64,000 bases of DNA from Asaia astilbis JCM 15831 (lineage in GTDB: Bacteria > Pseudomonadota > Alphaproteobacteria > Acetobacterales > Acetobacteraceae), in contig NZ_BAJT01000009.1 of NCBI RefSeq assembly GCF_000613845.1, forward strand, positions 62,001-126,000, written 5' to 3'. The position numbers were made by a program, and so were the translations under genes. Each line of letters begins with the position of its first letter. Position 1 is the first letter of the stretch. This document shows, piece after piece, positions 51,889 to 61,463 of the stretch. The notes beneath the pieces were generated by a model. It saw only the letters and a program-made list of their open reading frames with translations. It was not told the origin of the DNA and searched no databases.

Positions 51889-53234
51889 ATGCAGCCGGCT
51901 CGTATGATGGAGCGTATTCTTCGGCGGTTATTGCCTCGGTCGTTTCAGGGCCGGTCTTTGCTGATCGTGCTGATGCCGCTTCTGATCACCCAGATCGTGG
52001 CGCTTCAGCTGTTCTACGGCAATTACCTCAATGTCGTTTCGCGTCGTCTGGCGGATAGCGTGGTGTCGGATCTCGCTTTGACCGTCGATCTGATCGAGCG
52101 TCGCCCTGCCAGTGAGGCCTGGGTCCTGGGCCGGGCACAGCTCCGCACGCAGCTCGTGATCAAATTTCATCCCGGTGAAAAGCTGACCACCCGAAGCGCG
52201 CCTTTCGTGCTGGGACCGATGGATGAAGACCTGACAGATGCCGTCAAGCGCGTCTTCGGTGCGCCTTGTCATATCGACTGGCAGGCGACCCGCCAAAGCG
52301 TACGGCTCGAGATACAGGTCAGTGACGGCGTGCTTGACGTGATCGTCCCTCGCAAGCGTCTAGATGTCGGGCCCATCTGGCTCTTCGTCGCGTGGGAGGG
52401 GGGGAGTGCCATCCTGCTCTTCATCATAGCGGGGCTGTTTGTCGGCCGTCAGGTCCGGGCTGTCAGGCGTCTGGCCAAGGCGGCCGAGAATTTCGGGCTG
52501 GGCCGGGATGACGGACCGATTCATCCGCAAGGCGCTCTCGAGATTCGAAAGGCCGCTCTTGCCTTCAATCGCATGCAGGCGCGCGTCAATCGCTTCGTGA
52601 CCCAGCGTACTGCCGTTCTGGCTGGGGTCTCGCATGATTTGCGGACGCCTCTCACCCGGTTGCGGCTTACCCTCGCCATGATGCCGCAGGAGGCAGTGTC
52701 GAAGCTCAGGAGCTGCGCCCCGATATCGACGATATGGTGGCCGACATTGCCGAGATGGAGCGTCTGATTGGCAGCTATCTCTCCTTTGCCCGGGGGGAGG
52801 GAGAAGAGGATCCTGTGCCGACGGATCTTCTGGCTCTGATCAAGGATGTGGCGGCTGCGACGATTCGAGCCGGAGGCGAGGTACTTGCGATTCATGCGGA
52901 GCACAGTCTGATCGTGCCGATACGACCCGATGCGATGCGGCGCGTACTGATCAATCTGGCGGAGAATGCACGTCGCCATGGGGGGCGGATGAGTTTTTCC
53001 CTGCGGGAGGTGGGGCGTACCATCGAGATCACGCTCGATGACGATGGCCCTGGTATCGCTGAGTCCCGACGCAAGGACGTGTTCCGGGCTTTCAGCAGTA
53101 CGTCGGGACCTGATGGTGGAAGCGGTCTTGGTCTGACGATCGCGCGGGACATCGTTGCAGCGCATGGCGGAAGCGTTGTGCTGCGCAACAGCCCGCTTGG
53201 TGGGTTGCGGGTCTTGCTGAAACTGCCCCGTTAA
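51889..53234 (+). CDS. EnvZ-like sensor histidine kinase (frameshifted at ~52700)
   Basis: Membrane sensor kinase for the preceding response regulator. Two transmembrane helices (about 22-45 and 163-186) flank a periplasmic domain of about 115 residues. HAMP and dimerisation regions follow, with His249 in VSHDLRTPLTRLRL. One base is missing between 52695 and 52712; the next frame has ELRPDIDDMVADIAEMERL and the ATPase motifs NLAENARRHG (N), DDDGPGI (G1) and GSGLGLTIARDIV (G2). Restored length is 448 residues. Confidence 0.9.
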
Positions 53235-53252
53235 GCCCGTCAGATCGCGCAT

Positions 53253-53287
53253 TAAAAAACCCGGCTGGAAGAAGCTTCCGGCCGGGC
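53253..53287 (-). terminator. Rho-independent terminator of bamE
   Basis: Minus-strand stem CCCGGCCGGAA / TTCCAGCCGGG (one mismatch, 5-base loop), then TTTTTTAAT. It lies 26 bases after the bamE stop and faces the convergent kinase gene. Confidence 0.88.
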
Positions 53288-53312
53288 TCAGAAAAGTCTC
53301 TGGTCTGGGCGA

Positions 53313-53885
53313 TCAGGGGATCGAGTTGCCTGTGCCCCCATGGCCTGTGCCAACGCCAGCACCGAGCGGCCCCTGAGTGCCGCCAAAGGTGCTGCCCATG
53401 CCGCTCATCGGGTTGTAGCGGCCGACATTGCCCAGCAGCTGTTGCAGGACATTGACCTTGGTGCCCGGGGTCGGGGTGGTCTCGCCGACCATGCCGACAT
53501 TGTAGCCATTCTTGCGGTGCAGCGTGTCCATGCGACGCAGGACGCCGGTCGTGTCAAAAGCGAGAACCAGAACATTCTGCTTGGTGACGCGCGGGAAGCC
53601 GAGCGGCTGAGGCACGGTCACCATGGAGATATAAATCCAGGTGTTGTCATCGAACGTCGCGTGGCTGGTCGGTGAGCCGAGGATATCGGTCACGTCGTTA
53701 CGCGTGCTGGTGCCCGGCACGAGCTGGGCGTAATCGTCTTTTTCGATCAGCGAGCCGCGGTTTTGCGGAATCGGGCTGAAAACCGAGCAGCCCGCCAGCG
53801 CAAGCGGAGCGATGCAGAGCAGGGCGCGCGCAAAACCCGCATGCGATTTCTGCCGCGGGGAGGTCTTTTGAGAGGCGCTCTTCAT
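53313..53885 (-). CDS. bamE: Outer membrane assembly lipoprotein BamE (SmpA/OmlA family)
   Basis: Component of the BAM complex that inserts beta-barrel proteins. A signal peptide ends in lipobox LAGC near residue 33. The SmpA/OmlA domain is visible: LVPGTSTRNDVTDILGSPTSHATFDDNTWIYIS and VLVLAFDTTGVLRRMD. The C-terminus has a Gly-rich tail of about 35 residues (SGMGSTFGGTQGPLGAGVG) beyond the usual fold. It is divergent from yceD, a common alphaproteobacterial arrangement. Confidence 0.9.
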   Translation of the reverse strand: MKSASQKTSPRQKSHAGFARALLCIAPLALAGCSVFSPIPQNRGSLIEKDDYAQLVPGTSTRNDVTDILGSPTSHATFDDNTWIYISMVTVPQPLGFPRVTKQNVLVLAFDTTGVLRRMDTLHRKNGYNVGMVGETTPTPGTKVNVLQQLLGNVGRYNPMSGMGSTFGGTQGPLGAGVGTGHGGTGNSIP

Positions 53886-54071
53886 GGCCGGTTATATCGT
53901 CCTGCACTGATCGAATAAAAATCGAGAGATCGTCCTGCCGCGAAGGAAACATCATTCCGTCGGCGTCGCAAGTCGATCAAGCTCTTCTATATTGCGGAGA
54001 GCAACGGTAAGGCAATTCGGAAAAGAAAGCCCGCCTGCGGGTTTTTCACAGCAAGTGTCAGGAAAACAGCC

Positions 54072-54662
54072 ATGAGCGACAGTCAGGGGCACCCCCAAAT
54101 ACCCTCTTCCCAGCCCGAATTCTCGCGTCGCCTGACGCTTAGCCGGATCGGCCATGACGGTCTGACCGAGACGATCAAGGCCAACGAGACCGAAGGTAAG
54201 GCTCTTGCCGAGCGCCTGAATATCCCGGCTCTCCATGCTTTGAACTGCCGCTTTCGGATTATTCCCGAGGCTGCGGACCATTTTGTTCTAGAAGGTGTTC
54301 TGACGGCGCATGTGGCGCTGGAATGCGTCATTACCGGAGAGATATTCGAGGATGCCCTGAACGAATCCTTCGCCGTGCGTCTCGTGCCGGCAAGGCGCTT
54401 TTCAGAGGAGAGTGCCTCGGATCTCGAGGCGATCGATGAGATTCCCTATGAGGGCAATGCGCTCGATCTGGGTGAGATTGCGACCGAACAGCTGGCCCTT
54501 CTTTTGCCTGCTTATCCGCGCAAGCCCGGTGCTGCCCTCGAAAATGCGGTTGACGAAGCCCCTCGTGAGACGGCAGAGGAGGCTGCAGATGAAGCAGGCA
54601 GCCGACCGAACCCGTTCGGCGCCCTGGCCGGTCTGTCTCTGCCCAAAAAAAGACAGATCTGA
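54072..54662 (+). CDS. YceD/DUF177 family protein
   Basis: Conserved protein encoded before rpmF in most bacteria, implicated in 23S rRNA accumulation. The 196 residues have the family pattern: FSRRLTLSRIG at the start, HVALECVITGEIFEDALNESFAVRLVP, and the acidic EGNALDLGEIATEQLALLLPAYPRKP. An Ala/Glu-rich linker and PFGALAGLSLPKKRQ end the protein. An AGGAAAA site precedes the ATG. Confidence 0.9.
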   Translation: MSDSQGHPQIPSSQPEFSRRLTLSRIGHDGLTETIKANETEGKALAERLNIPALHALNCRFRIIPEAADHFVLEGVLTAHVALECVITGEIFEDALNESFAVRLVPARRFSEESASDLEAIDEIPYEGNALDLGEIATEQLALLLPAYPRKPGAALENAVDEAPRETAEEAADEAGSRPNPFGALAGLSLPKKRQI

Positions 54663-54804
54663 GCTAGAGACGCACAGGATACTTGCGACCCGGCTTCGGG
54701 TCTGCTAGAGCCGCCCGCCTGATCGTAGTGAACAGTATCGTCTCCTGTGGTGGCCGAATGGCGGCCGGGCGCAGGGACGATCTAAGAAGAAAGAGGCTCC
54801 TGCC

Positions 54805-55008
54805 ATGGCCGTCCCCAAAAGAAAGACCACGCCGTCCCGCATGGGCATGCGTCGCAGCCACCACGCCCTGACCGTTCAGGCTCACGCCGAATGCAGCAAT
54901 TGCGGCGAGCTGAAGCGCCCGCATCACGTCTGCGCGCATTGCGGTCATTATGACGGTCGTGAAGTCGTTGCTTCCGGCAAGACGCTGAAGACAACCGTTC
55001 GCGTTTGA
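54805..55008 (+). CDS. rpmF: 50S ribosomal protein L32
   Basis: The 67 residues begin [20 protein letters not shown] and contain two cysteine pairs (CSNCG, CAHCG) of a zinc-binding form. AAGAGG precedes the ATG. It lies between yceD and plsX, the standard order. Confidence 0.98.
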
Positions 55009-55073
55009 GGCTTGATGGAGTCAGCCCCTGATGGCTGGCTCCTCTTGTTTTGAGATGAGACGCGAGGCGGAGC

Positions 55074-56168
55074 ATGACTGACCTGAATATGACGGCCAGC
55101 CGAGCTGCGCCTTATTGTCTGGCCATCGATGCGATGGGGGGCGATCAGGCTCCCGAAATCGTTCTGGCTGGCCTGGACCGTGCCGCTGATCGCCATCCGG
55201 CAGCAAAAATTCTGCTCGTCGGAGACGAGGCCCTTCTGAGGCCCCAGCTTGCGCGTTTCCCCAAGGCGCAACGGATCTGCGATATCCGGCACGCGCCGAC
55301 CTCTATCTCCATGGAAATGAAGCCAACTGCTGCCTTGCGGTTGCGTGATTCGTCCTTGCGTATGGCAATCGATGCTGTCGCATCCGGCGAAGCTGGCGGT
55401 GTTGTCTCTGCTGGAAACAGCGGTGCGATGCTGGCTTTGGCCAAGATCGTTCTCAAAACCCTGCCGGGGATCACCCGTCCTGCGATGGCCGCCGTTAATC
55501 CGTCGGCTCGTGGCGACGTGGTCATGCTGGATCTGGGCGCCAATATTGCCTGCGATACGCGAAATCTCGTTGAATTTGCCGTGATGGGCGAGGCTTTCGC
55601 CAAGGCGGTTCTCGGTCTGCCTGCCCCGACCATCGGGCTGCTGAATGTCGGCGCCGAAGAGCTCAAGGGTGACGAACGCCTCCGTGGAGCCGCCGATATT
55701 CTGCGCGCGTCTCCGCTTTCGTCCCAGTTTCATGGCTTCGTTGAAGGCCATGACATCACGGCAGGGACGACAGATGTCGTCGTGACAGATGGGTTCTCGG
55801 GCAATATCGCGCTCAAGACGGGTGAGGGCGCACTCAAGCTCGTCTCCCAGCTTTTGCAACGTGTGTTCAAAACCAGTCTGCTGACCCGTATCGGCTATCT
55901 GCTTGTACGTCCCGGCCTTGAGCGGATGAAAGAGTGGATCGATCCGCGTCGCTATAACGGTGCGGTATTTGTCGGTCTGAATGGAATCGTGGTGAAATCC
56001 CATGGCGGTGCGGACGCAGAAGGCTTTGCGGCGGCAGTCGACGTCGCCATGGATGCCGTAACGCACGCAATCAACGAAAAAATTCGCGATCGCCTTCGCC
56101 AGGTCGAGGCGCAGATGGCGTCTTCCGAGGCCGAGAGCGCGCTTGCGTCTTCCTCTACCGCGGCCTGA
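55074..56168 (+). CDS. plsX: Phosphate acyltransferase PlsX
   Basis: Makes acyl-phosphate from acyl-ACP for phospholipid synthesis. The 364 residues show AIDAMGGDQAPEIVL, VVSAGNSGAMLALA, MLDLGANIACD, LLNVGAEELKGDE and TDGFSGNIALKTGEG, all PlsX signatures. The frame is intact. Followed by fabH after 67 bases. Confidence 0.97.
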   Translation: MTDLNMTASRAAPYCLAIDAMGGDQAPEIVLAGLDRAADRHPAAKILLVGDEALLRPQLARFPKAQRICDIRHAPTSISMEMKPTAALRLRDSSLRMAIDAVASGEAGGVVSAGNSGAMLALAKIVLKTLPGITRPAMAAVNPSARGDVVMLDLGANIACDTRNLVEFAVMGEAFAKAVLGLPAPTIGLLNVGAEELKGDERLRGAADILRASPLSSQFHGFVEGHDITAGTTDVVVTDGFSGNIALKTGEGALKLVSQLLQRVFKTSLLTRIGYLLVRPGLERMKEWIDPRRYNGAVFVGLNGIVVKSHGGADAEGFAAAVDVAMDAVTHAINEKIRDRLRQVEAQMASSEAESALASSSTAA

Positions 56169-56235
56169 CTGGCGGAGTGAGGGATAGGCTGGTAAGGGCT
56201 CTGGCCTTTCAGGCTTTAGTTCAAGAGGAAAAAAC

Positions 56236-57189
56236 ATGTCCCTGCGCGCGCGCCTGACCGGATTTGGTAGCTATCTGCCGAAGCGGGTCGTCACAAATGC
56301 CGAGCTCGCCGAGCGCATCGAGACCTCTGACGAGTGGATCAGGACCCGCACCGGGATCGCCCAGCGTCACATCGCTGGTGACGATGAGACAGCGGTAAGC
56401 ATGGCCGTCGAGTCGGCGCGGGCTGCCCTCGATTATGCAAAAATTTCTGCCGATGCTGTCGATGCCGTGATTGTCGCGACAGCTACGCCAGATCAGGGAT
56501 TCCCGGCGACGGCCGTAAGGGTTCAGGCGGCTCTGGGCATGAGCGGTGGGTTCGCCTTCGATCTCACGGCGGCCTGTTCCGGATTTGTCTTTGCGCTTTC
56601 GACAGCCGAGGCGTTCATCCGCAGCGGTCAGGCCAAGAAAGCTCTTGTGATCGGCACCGAGGTCTATTCCCGTATCGTTGATTGGGAGGACCGGACAACA
56701 TGCGTTCTCTTCGGTGATGGCGCCGGCGCGGTCCTGCTCGAAGCCAGCGAAGAGGGCGATTCAGGGATCCTGTCGACCCATCTGCACAGTGATGGCGCGT
56801 TCGGCGATCTTCTGTTTGTCGACGGGCCAAGCACAGAAAAGCCGGTTTTGCATATGCAGGGGCGCGACGTTTTTCGTCACGCAGTTGCCAAGCTTTCCTC
56901 GGTGGTTGACGAGGCTCTGGCGGCCAATGGCTTGGCTGGCGAGGATATCGCCTGGCTGGTGCCGCATCAGGCAAATCTTCGTATTATAGAGGGGATGGCT
57001 AAGAAACTTGATCTGCCGCTCGATCGCGTGGTGGTCACTGTTGACCGGCATGCCAATACGTCAGCGGCGTCCATACCGCTTGCTCTCGACGAGGCCGTAC
57101 GGGACGGCCGGATCAAGCCGGGCGATCTGGTTCTTCTTGAAGCACTGGGTGGTGGTCTGACTTGGGGGTCGGCGCTTCTTCGTCTCTAG
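56236..57189 (+). CDS. fabH: Beta-ketoacyl-ACP synthase III
   Basis: Starts fatty acid synthesis by condensing acetyl-CoA with malonyl-ACP. The 317 residues contain the active-site Cys114 in LTAACSGF, the His in PHQANLRI and the Asn in [20 protein letters not shown] precedes the ATG. It lies in the plsX-fabH-ihfA series. Confidence 0.97.
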   Translation: MSLRARLTGFGSYLPKRVVTNAELAERIETSDEWIRTRTGIAQRHIAGDDETAVSMAVESARAALDYAKISADAVDAVIVATATPDQGFPATAVRVQAALGMSGGFAFDLTAACSGFVFALSTAEAFIRSGQAKKALVIGTEVYSRIVDWEDRTTCVLFGDGAGAVLLEASEEGDSGILSTHLHSDGAFGDLLFVDGPSTEKPVLHMQGRDVFRHAVAKLSSVVDEALAANGLAGEDIAWLVPHQANLRIIEGMAKKLDLPLDRVVVTVDRHANTSAASIPLALDEAVRDGRIKPGDLVLLEALGGGLTWGSALLRL

Positions 57190-57255
57190 TCGCGAACGAG
57201 AATACGGCCTTACTGATTTAATTGATTTCCTTTGCTGTCATGATACGGTGATTTC

Positions 57256-57579
57256 ATGACAACTGTGACCCGCGCGCATATCGCAGAGCAAATCTACAGT
57301 CAGGTTGGACTGTCCCGGCACGAATCCGCTGATCTGCTTGAGACAGTTCTCGAGCTGATTGCATTGCGGCTCGAAAAAGGCGAAACGGTCAAGCTGAGCG
57401 GATTTGGAACCTTTTCCGTCCGCCAGAAGGGCCGTCGGGTCGGCCGCAACCCCAAAACCGGTATCGAAGTGCCGATTCTTCCGCGTTCTGTGCTCGTCTT
57501 TCGGCCCAGCCAGATTCTCAGGGCCGAAGTAAACGGCGAATCGATCGAAGGCTTAGCCAGCGAAAGCGATGATGCATGA
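57256..57579 (+). CDS. ihfA: Integration host factor subunit alpha
   Basis: Partner of IhfB. The 107 residues contain LEKGETVKLSGFGTFSVRQKGRRVGRNPKTG, the DNA-binding arm, and ILPRSVLVFRPSQILR. It is 66 bases after fabH and 52 bases before the MerR-type gene, the usual alphaproteobacterial order. Confidence 0.95.
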   Translation: MTTVTRAHIAEQIYSQVGLSRHESADLLETVLELIALRLEKGETVKLSGFGTFSVRQKGRRVGRNPKTGIEVPILPRSVLVFRPSQILRAEVNGESIEGLASESDDA

Positions 57580-57631
57580 CAACGACGCACTCCTCCCCTG
57601 AATTGCTCAGGCGTCGGAGGAACGGACTGAT

Positions 57632-58402
57632 ATGGAGCGTCTGGCCAAAGGGCCGAATGCCTACCGGACGATTAGTGAAGTTGCCGATGAGCTGCACGTG
57701 CCACAGCATGTCCTGCGTTTTTGGGAAACGCGATTTCCGGAGGTCAAGCCTCTTAAACGCGGGGGTGGTCGGCGCTATTACAGCCCCGAAGACATCCACA
57801 CACTGCGGCATATCACCGATCTGCTTTACGTGCAGGGTTACACCATCAAGGGCGTCCAGCGTGTTCTGAAGGAGCAGTCTGGCACGGTTGGTGTCCCGCC
57901 TTCGCCGCAGAGCGAAGCGACAGCTGTGCCGTCCCGAAGCGAGGAGACCAGATCGGTGGCCCCGCAGGAGCGGCCCTCGCTCGATATTCCGGAGTTTCCC
58001 GCTTCCCAGAAAGAAGCTGTTACCGAAGGCGAAGCGGAAACTCTGTCTCCTGATCAGGTGATCGCGCCGCATTCTGCTGAGACCAGCTCAGTGCCTGACT
58101 CCTATGAGGCCCGGACAGAGCACGACGACGTTCCCCACGCTGAGCAAGGGCTTGCCGACACCGGTGAGGAAACGACAGCACTGACTGGCGATGCCGTCGT
58201 TTCGGAAGCGACGCAGAATCGTGAGTTGGAGAAGTCGGATGGAAACGAGTCGACGATTGCTGCCGTTCTTTTTGATGAGCTTGTCGATCTACGGGCCCGT
58301 CGTGACAAATGGGTCAAGGAACGTCAGGCACTTCGTCTGGCTCTTGAGGACGTGCTGGGAGAGCTCGACAATCTGCGCAGCATGATGCCGAAAGCGGGCT
58401 GA
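57632..58402 (+). CDS. MerR-family transcriptional regulator
   Basis: The 256 residues start with a MerR helix-turn-helix: YRTISEVADELHVPQHVLRFWETRFPEVKPLKRGGGRRYYSPEDIHTL, then YTIKGVQRVLKEQSG. A disordered acidic linker of about 115 residues leads to a C-terminal coiled coil (LFDELVDLRARRDKWVKERQALRLALEDVLGELD). No metal-binding cysteines are present. This gene after ihfA is conserved in alphaproteobacteria; its targets are unclear. GGAGGA precedes the ATG. Confidence 0.93.
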   Translation: MERLAKGPNAYRTISEVADELHVPQHVLRFWETRFPEVKPLKRGGGRRYYSPEDIHTLRHITDLLYVQGYTIKGVQRVLKEQSGTVGVPPSPQSEATAVPSRSEETRSVAPQERPSLDIPEFPASQKEAVTEGEAETLSPDQVIAPHSAETSSVPDSYEARTEHDDVPHAEQGLADTGEETTALTGDAVVSEATQNRELEKSDGNESTIAAVLFDELVDLRARRDKWVKERQALRLALEDVLGELDNLRSMMPKAG

Positions 58403-58484
58403 TAGTCGAGGAATAAAAAAACCTTACTTCAGCCGCTTGCAGCGAAGCCCCCTCACTGCTAAATGGCCTCTACCGCAGGACTGA

Positions 58485-58558
58485 CGGGCAGTAGCGCAGC
58501 CTGGTAGCGCATCAGTCTGGGGGACTGGGGGTCGTGGGTTCGAATCCCGCCTGCCCGA
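58485..58558 (+). tRNA. tRNA-Pro (anticodon GGG)
   Basis: Acceptor CGGGCAG pairs with CTGCCCG, discriminator A, no encoded CCA. The anticodon arm TCAGT/ACTGG encloses CTGGGGG, giving GGG. D arm GCGCAGCCTGGTAGCGC and TTCGAAT loop are regular. Confidence 0.97.
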
Positions 58559-58606
58559 TATCTTCGTCCTGCGGTTCGTTCTCTTTTTGAGAGCAGGAAA
58601 TACAAG

Positions 58607-58640
58607 CCCGCTTCGGTGTAAACCGTAGCGGGTTTTCTTT
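58607..58640 (+). terminator. Terminator after tRNA-Pro
   Basis: Stem CCCGCTtCGGT / ACCGtAGCGGG (one mismatch, 4-base loop) followed by TTTTCTTTT, 48 bases after the tRNA. Confidence 0.85.
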
Positions 58641-58704
58641 TGCGTCTTAACCCCCGACTTTTCCGGTTACGCCTAAGATTCGGCTCGTAAAATCTGCCCG
58701 TTCA

Positions 58705-58731
58705 TAAAAAAAGCCCCCGAGAAGGGGGGCT
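58705..58731 (-). terminator. Terminator of the AI-2E transporter gene
   Basis: Minus strand AGCCCCC, 6-base loop, GGGGGCT, then TTTTTT. It lies 34 bases after the gene's stop. Confidence 0.9.
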
Positions 58732-58765
58732 GTCCAGCAACGATCGGCCAGTGATTTACGGGGTG

Positions 58766-59935
58766 CTAGTGCGTCTCTTCCTTCAATACCTGCTCGGAAT
58801 CCGAGCTCCAGATGCGCCACAGAAGATGCACTGCGGCCATGATCGCTGGACCGAGGAAGAGGCCGAGCAGCCCCCAGGTTTCGACCCCTCCGAGAATGCC
58901 AAGAAGAACCCAGAGGAAGGGCATCTGGGTGCTTCCTCCGATAAGGGCGGGACGAATGAAGTGATCGGCGACGAAGATGACGATCGCCCCAAGCACGACA
59001 ACGACGATTGCAGAAATCATCTTGCCCTGAATTAGGATAAGTAGAGCGGCCAGCATGACCGTCGGTAAGCCCAGAAAGGGGATCATGGCCGCGACACCCG
59101 TCATCAGAGCCAGAAGCAGCGGCTGAGGCGTATCGGTGAGCACATAGGCAACGCCCATCACCAGACCCTCACCCAGTCCAACCAGAACCAGCCCTGCGAC
59201 GGTGCCATGAACCGACGAAATCATCTGGCGGGCTAGAGATTCGCCGCGCTTGCCGAAGGTCCGGTTCGAAACGACAAGAACTCGGTGGATGAGGTCTTCA
59301 CCGTCTCTCAGAAGGAAGAACAGCGTCAGGATCGAGAACAGGAACAAGGTGGCTCGTTTGGCGACCTGGGTCGTGACCTGACGGGTCATGGCCATGCCAT
59401 GTCCGGCATCGAACGAATGAAACAGGTGGTTCAGACGTTCCGGATTGACCAGATTGCTCTGCCACCAATGGGCCACCTGAACACGCATGAAAGGCAGGTC
59501 GTTCAGCCATTCGGGCATGGGGATGCCTGTATGGCGTACTTCATCGATCCAGTGCAGGGCGCTCTGGGCTTCTTCAGCCGCCTTGAACCCGACCAGGCTC
59601 AGGGGAATGAGGAAGATCAGCGCAATTGCCGCCGTAAACAGCATGGGCACCCACTCCGTGCGCCCGAACCGCTTTTCGGTGCGCTGGTAAAGTGGCCATG
59701 AAGCAATCGCGAACACGCAGCCCCAGAGCAGGGCAGGGAGGAAATTCTTGAGCGTGAACAAGGCGAGCGCGATGAAAAAGAAGCCCAGCAATCCACGAGA
59801 GCGGCGTTGAGCCCGCCCGATCGGTGAGCTAATCAGCGCACCGTCTTCGGGAAGGTCCTGTTCTGTATCCCGCCCCTGACCCATCGCCTTTGTTCTGGCC
59901 GAGCTCTGTTGAGACGTGGGAGTCTGGTCGTTCAT
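58766..59935 (-). CDS. AI-2E (PerM/TqsA) family membrane protein
   Basis: Predicted polytopic transporter of a family that includes the autoinducer-2 exporter TqsA and sodium/proton antiporters, so substrate is open. The 389 residues have a polar N-terminus (~45 residues), about eight helices, the long periplasmic loop after helix 3, and the conserved GLVLVGLGEGLVMGVAY, AMIPFLG and GGVETWGLLGLFLGPAI segments. It is monocistronic with its own terminator. Confidence 0.9.
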   Translation of the reverse strand: MNDQTPTSQQSSARTKAMGQGRDTEQDLPEDGALISSPIGRAQRRSRGLLGFFFIALALFTLKNFLPALLWGCVFAIASWPLYQRTEKRFGRTEWVPMLFTAAIALIFLIPLSLVGFKAAEEAQSALHWIDEVRHTGIPMPEWLNDLPFMRVQVAHWWQSNLVNPERLNHLFHSFDAGHGMAMTRQVTTQVAKRATLFLFSILTLFFLLRDGEDLIHRVLVVSNRTFGKRGESLARQMISSVHGTVAGLVLVGLGEGLVMGVAYVLTDTPQPLLLALMTGVAAMIPFLGLPTVMLAALLILIQGKMISAIVVVVLGAIVIFVADHFIRPALIGGSTQMPFLWVLLGILGGVETWGLLGLFLGPAIMAAVHLLWRIWSSDSEQVLKEETH

Positions 59936-60122
59936 CGTTTTCCTCGGGCAGTTGCTCGACGCGGATCCGGCGGCGTGATGGCCGTTGCCGTACCGGTCAT
60001 CACGTTACACGAACGCTGCCTTTCTTGTGTTGAAACCTGGTTAGCTCAGGGTCGCAACGGTTATCTCTTGCAAGTTGCGGCGGTGCGTCAACCTTATAAC
60101 CTCATCGGTAATAGGGTCCCTG

Positions 60123-60557
60123 CTAGAAAGACGCGCAACCTTCCTGAATGAACGCAGCGACCGAGTTCTGGTTGAAGCGCTTTTTATACGTTTCCCGAAT
60201 GGTATTGAGTGCCGGAATTAGCGCGGAGGAATTTGGAATAATCAACCAGATCAGCCGAGAATTCTCTCGAATGATCGGAGCCTTGCGGGTGTCCTGCCAT
60301 TGACCCTGAGCCTTGATGACCGAAAATCCGGCGGGGAAGCGTGGGGTGACAGTGTCGGCCAGAAAATCGCGCCACTGTGCCTCCGAAACGCTGCCCCCTC
60401 CCGGGAGCGAGAGCCCGAAAGCAAGAGTGACGCTACGTGCGGCATAGCCGATCGATCCCGCGCAGGATGCCGAGCCCGCAGGGGGAGCCGGGTTGATGGT
60501 GCAGCCGGCAAGGCCAAGCAGGAGAAGGGACGTTGCCAGACGAGCGCGTTTCGTCAT
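60123..60557 (-). CDS. DUF3574 lipoprotein
   Basis: Function unknown. The 144 residues have a signal peptide ending in lipobox LAGC (16-19) and the DUF3574 pattern (LAFGLSLPGGGSVSEAQWRDFLADTVTPRFPAGFSVIKAQGQW, IRENSRLIWL). The ATG overlaps the stop of the Nudix gene (ATGA), so it is the second gene of that operon. Confidence 0.8.
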   Translation of the reverse strand: MTKRARLATSLLLLGLAGCTINPAPPAGSASCAGSIGYAARSVTLAFGLSLPGGGSVSEAQWRDFLADTVTPRFPAGFSVIKAQGQWQDTRKAPIIRENSRLIWLIIPNSSALIPALNTIRETYKKRFNQNSVAAFIQEGCASF

Positions 60558-61374
60558 TGTCCGAGTGCCTGACGGAGCTCAGCGGTTTCCTGAGGTGAGA
60601 AGAGCCCGCGGCGCAAGAAGAGGTCGATCAGGACGAGATTGACGTTGAACTTGATGTCGTCGGTGTCACGGACGATCTCGAATACACGCTCCAACGGCAT
60701 GAGCTCGAAGAAAGCGACCTCTCCATCGACGGGTTGGGGGGTGAAGCTGCGGGGGAGTACGAGATCGTAGCAGAACAGGGTGTCCTGTCGCAGGCCTTCC
60801 GGGCGCTCCATCGCGTAGCGTAATGTCGCCACGGGGCTGGCCTGCGCAGCGAGGGCGGGGGGGATGGCAGCTTCTTCCCCGGCTTCCTTGATCAGGCTTC
60901 CATCGGGCTGAGCCCGGTACAGATTCCGCCCGCGGCCAGATGATCGAGTTTGCCCGGATCAAGCCGCTTGTTCTGGGCGCGATGCCCCATCCAGAGAGAA
61001 AACCCGTCTGGCGTTTCCACAAGGCCATTCAGATGCACGCCAGCGGCGGTGCAGCCCAGCAGCGGCAAAGCTCCCCGGTCAATCCTGCCGATCACCCGAT
61101 TATCCGTATCGAAGACGTCAAAGAGCTCGTCATGAGGACGAAAAAGGCCGAGCGCTGCTAGTTTTTCTCCCAGCGGCTGCAGAGCCGAGCCGTCAGGCAG
61201 ATGAAATTCGCCGCCGTGCGCATAGCCGAATGCCGTCATGGCGTCGAAAACACGCGGATCCGCAAGGCCGAAAGAGCGGTTACCTGCCGTAATCCGACGG
61301 CGTGCACCGGGCACGATCGCAGTGTTGCAGCGCCTTATGTGAGCGAGGAACGGGTCGAGGCTGTCGTGAAGCAT
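60554..61374 (-). CDS. Nudix hydrolase with N-terminal DUF4743 domain (frameshifted at ~60904)
   Basis: Hydrolyses a nucleoside-diphosphate-linked substrate; relatives resemble thiamine-pyrophosphokinase-associated Nudix proteins. The N-terminal part (ATG 61374, LHDSLDPFLAHIRRCN) is DUF4743. The Nudix box spans the break: LAAGGICTGLSP, one missing base near 60904, then DGSLIKEAGEEAAI, giving G-G-x(n)-K-E-A-x-E-E. The Arg before the first Glu of the canonical REUxEE is a Lys here, as in this subfamily. The C-terminus is a helical tail (DDIKFNVNLVLIDLFLRRG). Restored length is 273 residues. Confidence 0.87.
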
Positions 61375-61382
61375 GAAAAGCG

Positions 61383-61445
61383 TTACTCTTCTATCAGATA
61401 GGCGACGATATCGCGTATCTCTGTGCGATTGCAAAACGCCTTCAT
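61383..61445 (-). CDS. Possible 20-residue small protein or gene remnant
   Basis: ATG at 61445 with GGTGAGG six bases upstream, ending TAA eight bases before the Nudix start. The product MKAFCNRTEIRDIVAYLIEE resembles the last helix of c-type cytochrome domains (R-x-I-x-D-(I/V)-VAYL). It may be a leader peptide of the Nudix operon, or the stump of a lost cytochrome gene. The frame upstream lies antisense to the ABC gene and is not a real extension. Confidence 0.3.
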   Translation of the reverse strand: MKAFCNRTEIRDIVAYLIEE

Positions 61446-61463
61446 ACGCCTCACCTTGAGTGC

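Noticed and set aside
59909..60151. 80-residue open frame between the AI-2E gene and the lipoprotein gene
   Set aside because: It overlaps both ends of flanking genes, has no ribosome-binding site and no family features.
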